Positions 1 through 52,900 of a stretch of 64,000 bases of DNA are shown one piece after another. Numbering within the stretch: the first letter of the stretch is position 1; every line of letters starts with the position of its first letter. This DNA comes from Synchiropus splendidus (Eukaryota > Chordata > Actinopteri > Syngnathiformes > Callionymidae): positions 17,758,501 to 17,822,500 of the forward strand of contig NC_071342.1 in assembly GCF_027744825.2 (NCBI RefSeq), written 5' to 3'. A program made the translations under genes and the position numbers. The notes under the pieces were generated by a model, which did no database searches, had not been told where the DNA came from, and worked only from the letters and a program-made list of their open reading frames with translations.

Positions 1-586
1 TCTAAGAGTGCCCTCATGGAAATGACAAAAAAGGCACTGCAGTATCATTCGGTTACCACCTGCTGTGGCTGCCGGCGCACCTGTTTGGTCCCAATCCTCT
101 TCACCTCCATGACCCGACTGACGCACACAGGGAGGACGGCGAGACATTAGCCACGCTGTCGGACCACAGAGAACATGGCAGAGTTGGACATGAATACGCC
201 CTTGATGCCGACGCGGCAGTTTGGAAAAGCCCAGACGAGGGACGTGTCGCTCCTCACCGATCGAATGGAAACAATTATTGCTTGCAAAAACAATTCGTAA
301 AAAGGTTCAATTCAGAAGAGCACAAAAGACGATTGGTAAATTTCGACAAATTTCATTCGCAGAGACAATCGTGGTAAAAACGCACCTCAGTGCGGTTAGC
401 TTGCCGAGGAAACAGTTGTCAATAGAAAATAGTGCTTGTTTTGTGTCTCTGGTCCAGTTTTTGTGCCCCAGTCGTTCCAGTTTGAAGGTCGACCTGTGCG
501 TCCAATAGGAGCGAGGGAGGGAGGGCCGCGGACCCCCTGCTGCTGGTTAAGTGCTTTGTGCCGTGGCTTCTGGCCGGTGCGTCGTG
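1..586 (-). other. arid4b: arid4b 3' UTR (probable), running off the window
   Basis: This is sequence downstream of the arid4b stop codon in the direction of transcription. I see no AATAAA on the minus strand between the stop and the window edge, so the poly(A) site probably lies beyond base 1. A minus-strand open frame starts with ATG at 147 and stays open to base 1 (49 codons). It resembles no protein I know and is probably chance. No neighbouring gene can be recognised at this edge. Confidence 0.5.
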
Positions 587-43478
<42,892 letters not shown>

Positions 43479-43484
<6 letters not shown>

Positions 43485-43527
43485 CTCTCTATCAGTCCTC
43501 TGGGCGACCAGTGGAATGAATTGGGCG
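43479..43527 (-). CDS. arid4b: arid4b exon 2 with start codon (coding part 43479-43484)
   Basis: A 49-bp exon: acceptor TTTCAG before 43527, donor AAG|GTAAGT. ATG at 43484-43482 followed by AAG gives MK, which joins exon 3 to read [10 protein letters not shown], as in human (MKALDEPPYL). The first 43 bases are 5' UTR. They are in frame with an upstream ORF whose TGA overlaps this ATG as ATGA. Confidence 0.93.
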
Positions 43528-45032
43528 CTGAAAGCAACAAATGAAGATGTTAGACATCACAGTAGCAGCTGCCTCACAGTCAGAGCAGGATGACATCACT
43601 TCATCTGCATGAAGATTCTGGGTGGACTCCTCCATCACAACCAAAGTTGAAAGAGCTGGTGCTCATACGTGATCTGGAGCTGAGGAGATGCGATGGCTGG
43701 GGAGCTGCACTAGTATCTGCCCCGATCACTGTCGCTGCCAGAGCCCTCTAAGCTGTTTATGTAACGTCCAGTGGAACAGTCGGAGGAAGGCGTGTGGTGG
43801 GGAAGGCGAGCAAACTTAAAGAGACTGTTTCATCTCGACGAATGTTGGGATGGAACCGTTGCGAGTATCGGCTGTGCTGGGAGAGTCTGCGCCGCACTGA
43901 ACACAGCAGAGGATGACGCCATTTCTGTAGCTGACAGTCGGCAAAGCACGACACCACTTGGGCTCGGGGACGGTGGAAATTCCAGGAACTGTCTTTGCAA
44001 TCCACCTGCCTGCGCCATTGTCGGGGTCGGAGTCGAACCAGCGGCGTCTCGGGCTTCGAGACGGTTCGAACGCTGGCTGCGCTGCTGCACTCGAACTCGA
44101 ACACCAGAGCGATGATACACTATTAAATCCTCACGTCACGAGCTTGGAAGTTACACAAAGCGGCGTCAATTGGAAGTCACTTTTCCACCTCACCAAATGT
44201 TCCTGTCGACTGCGTTTCGCTGACTGTTCACTCACTCACTCGCTCGCTCGCTCACCGCTTCTGACAAAAGAAACAAGTCGAGCAAACGCTTCGCAACAAG
44301 GTCAAGGAGGGAGAGGTTCGGAGAGACGCGACGGTGCTGACCCATTCATTCGATCGGGAACAGACAAGGTCGCGCGGGTGATGTCGGTGGCTCCGGATCG
44401 CGGAGGATACACAGCCATCCGCCCCAGACTGCCCTCACTCCCTGCTCGCTGGGAACCGACGATCACTCGGGGGGTTGCGGGAGCCGTGATTCAAACATCC
44501 AAAGTGAGGCTCTAGCTCAGAAACACGGGAAGTCCAGTCCAACAAATGCCAAATATTCCACCATCCGAGCGCAGGCACGGGCTGCCCCCCATCAGCCCAC
44601 ACCGGACCAGCCAAACACGGCACAAAACAAAGCCCCGACGGTCCGCACTACCTGTTCAACTGCACCCTACAGTGGTAGAACCCATCCCGCAGCGAGCCGT
44701 CGCCGGAACAGTTCGCGTGAAAACCCACTTGGACGGCTGTTAGGGGACACCATGACAGGCGGTGCTCGACGACAAGCTCAACAGCACAACACTCCCGGGC
44801 TCGCAACTACCGAGGACCCAAGTAGCTTCACGGCGCTCGGTGTGTGCAATAACTTTGCAATCAAGTTGCTCCGAAATCCACGGCAGTTGGCCGCTGGATT
44901 CATTCATTCCACTAAATCCTCCCGAACACATCCCAGCGTTAGTGAACTAGTTAGCTACGTCAAGGTTGGGTTGAGCAGCGCAAGTCATGGGTTCCGAATA
45001 GGAGCAGCAGAGTCGAAAACAAACAGCCTTAC
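43528..45032 (-). other. arid4b: arid4b intron 1, CpG-rich
   Basis: This 1.5-kb first intron has abundant CpG from about 43750 onward. Open frames occur on both strands only because stops are depleted by composition. It contains the overlapping inverted repeats at 44033-44076. Confidence 0.6.
44033..44076. repeat. Overlapping inverted repeats in the CpG island
   Basis: TCGAACC (44033-44039) and GTCTCG (44046-44051) pair with CGAGAC (44057-44062) and GGTTCGA (44063-44069), a 13-bp stem with a six-base bulge and five-base loop. CCAGCG (44038-44043) can alternatively pair with CGCTGG (44071-44076). Confidence 0.8.
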
Positions 45033-45130
45033 CTGTATTGTCAAGTTGAGAAACACTTGCGTTGGTCGACGAAAGCGTATTAGTAATCCATAGTAACATT
45101 TATGGGGAAATCTGGCGGTTTCTAACGTCG
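45033..45130 (-). other. arid4b: arid4b exon 1, 5' UTR (5' limit uncertain)
   Basis: A strong donor ATACAG|GTAAGG places the 3' end at 45033. The 5' end cannot be seen; 45130 is an estimate. Two upstream ATGs occur. The one at 45099-45097 opens a frame of 22 codons that continues through exon 2. The one at 45091-45089 is followed by GAT TAC TAA. The assignment as first exon rests on splice signal and position only. Confidence 0.6.
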
Positions 45131-45299
45131 TCCCCGGGTTGCTGTTGGATGGTGGAAGCGCTGCTGTTTGCCTTGTTGAGCAGCTCGGCGACCCTCCGCT
45201 CCGCCTACACAGCGTGATTGACATGCGGAAACCCCGCCTCGGCTTTAACGTCCTTCCCTTGTTGGCCACAATCGCATGAGGTAACGCCCACGCTGAATG

Positions 45300-45410
45300 T
45301 GATTGGCTGACTGAGGAGAAAAATATCCATGGGTATATTTGCAAAGAAATTCTATTGGGTGACCAGAGCTACAGAAGAGGTATGGAAAAACTACAACCCC
45401 CATGTTTGTA
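45300..45410. promoter_or_regulatory. Promoter motifs: two inverted CCAAT boxes and a ZNF143/THAP11-like site
   Basis: ATTGG at 45302-45306 and 45354-45358 are CCAAT boxes reading toward arid4b. ACTACAACCCCCAT at 45390-45403 resembles the ACTACAAYTCCCA element bound by ZNF143/THAP11, common in divergent housekeeping promoters. Function is inferred from motif and place. Confidence 0.5.
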
Positions 45411-45705
45411 CTACACGAGTGCGCTTGATTCCCGTGACAACATATCCCGGAAAATATCGTTTTAAAGTGTAATATATTGTATTCCTGATATAATACAGTG
45501 CCATCACTTTCATGATAAACTAATCCACGCAATTAAGTTTATTTTTTGAGTATATGACATGCAATTGTTACGTACAATCTATATATATAAATATAAGATC
45601 GCAGAAACTAAAATAAATCCTAATTTGAAAATATATACAGTAGCTATGTTTGAGTACATAACACAATCGGGCAATGAAGACGTGAGGCTGCAACGAACCT
45701 AAGCC

Positions 45706-45728
45706 TGCCCCCTCTGGTGCGCATGCCC
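45706..45728. promoter_or_regulatory. CTCF-like motif overlapping an NRF1-like motif
   Basis: The minus strand reads CACCAGAGGGGGCA (45706-45719), close to the CTCF core; TGCGCATGCCC (45718-45728) resembles half or more of the NRF1 palindrome TGCGCATGCGC. Both lie between the two divergent first exons. Confidence 0.4.
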
Positions 45729-45889
45729 TTTATCGCAGCCGAATCGTACATATGAGCTCCTCAAAAGCGTCTCCTCACCGTGGAGTGGCACTTGGTGCTT
45801 AGCATAGCATCCGGGTGGCTTTACCTCATTCACTTGCTCTAAAAGATCACAGCTTAGTCATTTGCCATCACGGTAACTTAAGTCATCGG

Positions 45890-46017
45890 CCAGCGCTTCA
45901 CTGCACGAGGTTTGTGTGACAGGGAACTCGCAAGACGGAGGTGTTTGGGGATGTTAGCAACGTCAGCTAACTAGCTGCTTGGCTAACGGAAGCAGGAGTG
46001 GCCGGTCAACTGCCGAG
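45890..46017 (+). other. ggps1: ggps1 exon 1, 5' UTR (candidate)
   Basis: A donor-like CCGAG|GTAGGC at 46017 on the plus strand follows CpG-containing sequence opposite the arid4b promoter. It could pair with the acceptor before ggps1 exon 2 at 46887. The 5' limit is arbitrary and no transcript evidence is available. Confidence 0.35.
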
Positions 46018-46886
46018 GTAGGCGGGGCTGAAACTGAAGCTGTGTAGTCGGAGTGAATTCCTAACGGATGCCGCCTTAACGTTCATAATATGAGGCTCAT
46101 GGTTGTAGAGACCATGTTGGTCAGTTCATGTCAGTTACAGTTGACCAAAAGAGTTGTCTCTTCCCTGCTCTACGTAGTTTGTCTTAGTTTTGGATAAGAT
46201 TTTTGTCGATGCAAGTGCTCAAATGTTTGTTTCTTTTAAATGTTACGCTCTTTGGTGGATGGTTTAGTATTTTATTGTGCTACGTTTAGTCGAAAAGCGT
46301 ACTAAACAAGTGCTGTAATAAACTATACAGTGCAAGTTCTGCTCGATTGCTGAAGCAAGTGGTTGCTGACGTCATGTCAACAGCGCGTTGCGAGAATAAT
46401 GCTGCATTAAATTCCTTTTTAAAGTTTCCCGTAACATCTGGGAAGTGGCCTGTTCGATATGTGAACTGACTTCATACTTAGCATTCCATTTGACATCATT
46501 GGTTCAGTGTTGTTCTGCAGTTACTTAGGTTGGGGTTAATTTAGAACTCCCAGTTCTGTCATTGGTAGCTTGTTAATAACGTTTAATGGGAGAGTAAATG
46601 GCACCTACATGCAAATGCAGCAAGTCACGCACACAATAACACACTGAACCATCAGGACAAAGAGCTAGAATGAAACCCGCAACCACTCTGTCACAAGCCA
46701 TCTACCATCTGTGTCACTACATAGTCGCTTCATATTATTATTATTATGTGTACAGAATTGATCGGCAAGAATAATGGAAAAAATAGTGAGGCAAACCCAG
46801 TCAGGCAGAAAATTCAGTGTCACTAAACAAATCAGACTCATATTTGATGCATATTTGACATTGCTTTTTTGCCTTCCTTGTGTCAG
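46018..46886 (+). other. ggps1: ggps1 intron 1 (candidate, about 0.87 kb)
   Basis: Non-coding sequence ending in a good polypyrimidine tract and acceptor (TTCCTTGTGTCAG). No repeat or exon is recognised in it. Confidence 0.4.
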
Positions 46887-46968
46887 AGTTTTGCCATGGA
46901 AGGGGGAAAGGAGGCTGCCTCAGAGAGGATCCTCCTGGAGCCGTATAAATACTTGTTGCAGTTGCCCG
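46887..46968 (+). CDS. ggps1: ggps1 exon 2 with start codon (coding from 46896)
   Basis: Acceptor TGTCAG before 46887; ATG at 46896; encodes MEGGKEAASERILLEPYKYL and LQLP; donor CCCG|GTGAGT at 46968. The N-terminal eight residues are variable in the family; ERILLEPYKYLLQLPG is conserved. Confidence 0.96.
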
Positions 46969-49900
46969 GTGAGTTCAGAGGTGGTGTTTCACTCACTGTT
47001 AAGAGAGTTGTTCCCAGGTTTTCGGTGTTTACAAACGCCTCACTGCAATCTGACAGTCCATTCTGCTGCTTGGACACCTGCAGTGTTTTAATATGTTATT
47101 TTGTTAGTGATATTGTTCATCCACTGACTAGTCTCCCCACACCTTTGGTTATTCTTCCGCTTTACAGTTATTCTTCTGATTTACAGTTGACAGGAAAGAC
47201 TTGCTCTGCTTCATTCATCACCATTCTCATAATGTTATGGGGAGTAATGTGAAAACTGTCTGCCTCCTTGTCTGGATTCTGCAGACTACTTTCCTAGTGT
47301 GTGCGTTTCAACATCATTGTCTTTAGGAGATTGCCGCTTTGAAGTAAAAAGCAATGGCTATTAGACGCGGAAAACTGAGTCTTGTTCTTGTATGGAAACA
47401 TAACTGTGTGTAGGACAGTCCAATGACCTTGCGCAAAACTACATATTATAATTTGGATTTTTAATTGAGATTCAAGCAAATTTCATACCCAAAATTCCAT
47501 CCGTGGGAAAGACTAAGAAATGAGTTTCTAAATAAGTGTTACGCTTATTCCAGTGTCATTTTAGCGGCTAAGTTTTTGTTACTGAAGACAAATGAAGCTA
47601 TGCTGAGTGATGTTCAAACCTCTGTACTGCTCCTCCAATGACCACAAATACTTTTGTGATCATTGAAATACATGAATAAAAGTCTGCCAAAGTTTTAAAA
47701 TGGCCAACATGATGAAGTGACCATTGCCTCCACTTTTTAAAAGGAAATGGTTCATCTTTCTCATGTCATCTGCAGGGAAGCAGGTGAGGACCAAACTAGC
47801 TCAGGCGTTCAACCACTGGCTTGATGTTTCCGAAGATAAACTTCAGGTAAGATGCATGTGGAGTGTATTACCACTTCACCAGTTATGCTTACAGCCCTTC
47901 TTTCAGCATTTGTATGACTTAAAAATGAGAAAAATGTGGCTGCAATAATATCGTTTTGAAACTTAAGTAAATATCGAGGAAATAAATAAGTTAAGTACTT
48001 AAAACTTAAGTAAATAAGTAAATATTAATAGAGATGAATGCATGTTTAATGTATTCTGGATAGAGTCTAAATATGATGAAACGATTATGAAAAGTAAAGA
48101 TGGAATTTACAGAACGTATTCATTATGTTGTGGCTTTTAGCGAAATGTGCACAGATATAAATTTGTGTTGCACTCTTACAGTTATTCCAGCGATGCGTGA
48201 AACATTTTGTACAGATGGGCAGAGATTCATGCCAAGAACCTTGAGGGTCATCTGGTCAGTGGTCGGGGTGTTTGGCCGCCCTATTTAGAAGACAGTGTTA
48301 CAAGCTGACATGGAAACATAAATAGCCTTTTTTTCAACACGGAAGAGAGGAAATCTAAATAATCCATCTTGAAATGAATCTCAGAAACTTCCCACTTTGG
48401 GATTATTGAAGTAAATCCATCGGGTATTTGAAGTCTGCATTTCAACCATTCCTTCACGGAAAAGATGGGCAGAGAAATGCATTTGTTTGACTTTGATATC
48501 GTTCTGTGACGGATCCTTCAAAGAGCACCTCCTGAGAACAGAGGAGTGACAGAGGCAAAGAAAAAAAGGTGCATACTATCAGTGTCAAAGAATTCTGAAC
48601 ATCATAAACAAGACAGAGCATTGCAACAGAGAGATGAAACATGTATCAAAGTCTCCTTCGGTGCATTTTTATGAATCCAGGAGGATGGAAGACGCATGCT
48701 GAAACTGAGCAGGAACAATTTTAGCGAGAATAAAAGCTTTCCGCACGTCTGCCTTTAAATGTTGCATCATTCACAGGAGGGGCTTTTGTTCCTCATCTCT
48801 TCAAGACTGTTTTGATTTCACTTCCTCTTTGCTGTTTTTTCATGACTAATCATGTGACCACCAGGCTCTCATTCAAATGATGTGTGTTTCCACCCACTAC
48901 TTGGTGTCTTTAGATTCTCAAGTCTTTTTATGATGGACAGTTTCACTGGTTATGTCATTGCCAAAAGGAAACAGTTTCTCCAGAACATTTGGAGTTTCAA
49001 TGAAACTGAAGGATTTATGTTTTTTGTCAAGGTTACAAACGTGACAATATAACATGAGATGGTGCACCACCAACACGCCTTCTGAAAAATTACCTCTTTT
49101 TAAAGATGAAAACATAGTTAAAGGAAGTGGAAACATCAAAATAAAGTGATTACACATCACAGAGGTGGGCGTGAAGATGACGGTTGCAGTGTTTTTTAAT
49201 GGCAAAATCCTAAAATAAACATCGTAAACACTGAAATCCAGTGCTTATGGAACTCATGCGCAACTTGAGTGCAGGTTTCTTTTAACTGCACTAGCATTTT
49301 TATTGTCAATAATTCAGTCAATACCAAAACTTTCCCCACTGCATCATTATTTCGCTATAGCTTCTTGATGAGCAGCTTCAGAAGGCCGTGCACACCTTCA
49401 AAGGGAGGCGTCCAGGGGGCCTCCTCATGAGATACCCGAACCATCTCAACTGACTTCTTTCAACACGGAGAAGAAGCAGCTCTACTCTGAGTCTCTCCCG
49501 AGTGACAGCAGTCCTGTCGGAAAAAAGCTGCTTCTCAGCCGGATCTAGTTTTTTCCGCCATGAACCAATGCTCATGACCATAGGTGAGGGTCAGAGATAG
49601 AGAGCTTTGCCCTTTGGCTCAGCTCTCTTTTGCAGGCAACAGTGCGGTAAGGCGACTGCAATACCGTCCCTGCTGCGTCAATTCACCGACCAATCTCCTA
49701 CTCCCTCACCCCCTCACCCCCTCACTCTAGAACAAGACCCCAAGATACTTCTCCACTTCATGCAGGAACTCATTCCTCAACTACAGTGAGCAATTCATCC
49801 TTTTCTGGTTGAGAACCACGAGGTGCTGGTCCTCATTTGAAAAACCTTACTCAAGTTGTATTTGAAACGTATCCTGTTGCTCCTGGATGTAGGTGTGACT

Positions 49901-52900
49901 TTAAGCTACAGTCAGTGACATCACAAGGCTGCATGATCATGACCTAGTAGAATGAACCCAACACTGACTCAATGTCCACTGTGCCGTACTGAATTGTAGG
50001 ATGATGTTGTGAACCAAATATTAGAGTGAGCGAACACAAATTCTCAACACTTGATAGTCTCAGGCAAACTCTTTTCCTCTCGTGTCCCACCAGATTTGTT
50101 TTTAGGGGGAGCAGCAGAAGCGAGTAAACAAAGTAACTGCCAACATTGCAGATCACTAGCGTACGGCATCTGGGGGCTCCGTCAGGATTGCTGAGTACGA
50201 GATCTGCATTTGACAGAGAGCGCGTGTGCACCTTGTGTAAACTGGGCCCCGGTGCGTATTGACACTAATGAGACAATTACCGTTTGCAGCACAGATGGCG
50301 AGGTATTCGAGTGAAACCAAATAATGTGATGATCCTTGTCGCGCCTTTTATTCCATATCAAAGCATAAGGTGTCGAGCCACTTTGTTTGGTTGTGTTTGC
50401 GTTCGGCATCAGAGGCACCATGCGCATGTGGGCAATGGACTAATACTGCATGTGTTGTTTAAGTGGCTTTTCATAACACATTTGTAACAGCAAACATAAC
50501 TGCAGAGTTAAATATTGAAACAAGTCCAAGAGGTGTGTACGGTCTTTTCATGACTCTGAGGGTCTGTCTACCCCCTCTACCACCCCAGCACATCGGATAG
50601 TGACACCATGTAAAATCATATGGCTGTTCAGTTTTATGTCCAACTCTTACTACATTGCACTGCATGATCAGAGGCTCTGCCCAATATTGGGAGCTTTAGT
50701 TTCTTGAAACCATTTGCAGTCAGAAAGCCTCTCGCTTGAAGTCGATAAATATGTGAACAATATTTCTTGTGGTCGTCAGCTGATGCCAGGAGCCGAGGAA
50801 AACAAGATGTCTGGACTGATGAGTGAACATGAGAGTGCGGATGGGGAACAGTATCCCAGTGAAGCTCAACAGAGGCTTCACGGTGGTTTAGAGATGCATT
50901 GCTGCTGAATGAGCTTTTTGGCAGGATTCGTGATTCCCGATTCTCAGAAAATCCGTCTGATACTTATCCATCAAGGAGGCAAGTGCTCGCACTGCAGCCG
51001 GGGACTGAACGAAAACATAAGCCGAGGGGTGGGCGATAACTTATCTTGCACGATATACCGCCAAACACAATCTCCATGGTGACAATTCTGCATCTCACGA
51101 TAAATACGTGGTTCACTCGCTGCATTGGACACACGAGAACATGACGCCAGCTGACAGTGTGGTAGACTTTGGTTCACTTATTTGTAATACAGGGAACCTT
51201 TGATAATGACACTGGTCGACTCTGAGTCTCTGGATCAGTGTTTATTTTAGTAGATGGAGTGGTCCTCATAGGTTCTCTGACGCCTTTGTCTGCCTTAGTT
51301 CACATCAACACATGCAGGTCTCCCGCTGTGCTGGTGAAAATAGTTGGATATAGGACGGAGCTCCACTCTGGCATTGGCGGCGGCGTCCTCTTCCGCGATT
51401 AGGGTTCAATGATCGTGGACACACTCTCACAGGCAGCGCTAATGCTACGACCCGGCATCAGTTAGGGACCATCAACAAATTCTAAAGCTGTCAAAGTATT
51501 AGTGAAATCTTTAATAAGGAAATGGAAAACAACCATTTTAGGAGAGAGAATTGTGAAAAGTTTTTTCATCACATAAGACAAAGGACTGACAGTTTGTACA
51601 TTGATTTGGAGAATAAAATCTGACTCAATGATTGTTTCTTCACATGATTTCTAATATTTCTTCAATAGCATCGAGGACATGTGTCCAGACTGGTCCATAG
51701 TTCAAGTCAACTGTTCAGAGACATGAGATACAGCAGACAGACGGCTCAATTTAACCCCTAAATAAAGCTGGCAGAGCAGTCTGTCGGACACCAGCGGCTT
51801 CTACCAGAGACGTGAAACGTAGAATTTCTTATCTCTACACTTAACTATCATATTTAAACATAAACAAATTATGATGTTGGAGACAAACTCCACTGATAAG
51901 TTTCATCATAAAACAGTTTCAAGAGAGACTGTAGTGTCCAACACATGGAATAGAATGAATATGGATTTATCGTGATAATTATCATTATCGCCGAAATCAT
52001 TTATCGCGATAACTTTTTTGTCCATATCGCCCATCCTTACATAAACATTATAACCAACAAATTTTTCAAACACTTTCTTTATCGGAACTTGAGTGTCAAA
52101 TAAGTGTCAATTTTGATAGCTTAAAAGAGCCGGCTTCCAAAACATACTTTTTTACCGTTACATATCTGTGTAGATGTCTTTGTTTGATGGAAGTTTGCGT
52201 TCAATATCACAAAAGATATCCTCATATTTAAATGAGCGTTTCCTGTGCAGGCTGTTGTGGCCATGACTTATTCAATAACCAAACCGAATCGTTGGCGTTG
52301 GGAGAGAACGTGCAGTGTGGAGTAAATGCACCTCGGCTTGTCTGAGTCCGGCCCTCCCCTCCTCCCCCCGCCCCGCTCAGCCGCTCTCTAAACTCCAGCT
52401 GAACCCGCTCTGCTCGTCATCATTAGCACACTGCTGCCAAGAGGTGGCCACCATGGAAACCACCGTCTTCAGATAGATGAAGCAGTGACAGTGGTACAGC
52501 GTCTCAGTCAGTTGGAAATGCAGTTCTCATGAAGGTGTGCGCTGCAGTGAGGTTGGAAAGTCGGTCGTTTTATGATGACCTTTGGCTAGTTGCTGCTCCT
52601 GCGCCCCTTGAAGGCGCAGAAATGTAAGCTTTAATAGTGTGGAAATGTCACTCATGAGGAAGAGTGCAGGGGGAGTCACGAACACACACACCCTCCAGAT
52701 CTGGTTTAAGATGGAGGAGGCACAATGAGGTCTCTCCTCTCTCACCTCCTCTTCATACACGCTGAGCACCATCATGTACTTTTCGACTGTCCATTAATCC
52801 CCTCCTGTCACGCCTCCCTCCAGACTCTTCTAATGTTTCACGCTGTACTTCTCATTGTAACACCAGCTCAGTGCCTTCACTGCATGTTCGGACGAGCCGA

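Larger units (their letters stand above)
43750..45300. promoter_or_regulatory. CpG island covering arid4b exon 1 and intron 1
   Basis: CpG dinucleotides are dense here compared with the AT-rich, CpG-poor flanks, as expected for the promoter of a housekeeping gene pair. Boundaries were estimated by eye. The arid4b first-exon donor at 45033 lies inside. Confidence 0.65.

Noticed and set aside
1..147. Minus-strand 49-codon frame running off the left edge as a neighbouring gene
   Set aside because: No acceptor, no recognisable motif; better explained as arid4b 3' UTR.
44030..44080. tRNA-like T-arm words (GGTTCGA, TCGAACC)
   Set aside because: No acceptor stem, D-arm or anticodon arm can be drawn around them.
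43757..44515. Overlapping frames of 96-185 codons on both strands in the CpG island
   Set aside because: Open because of CpG-rich composition; no homology, and they lie in arid4b intron 1.
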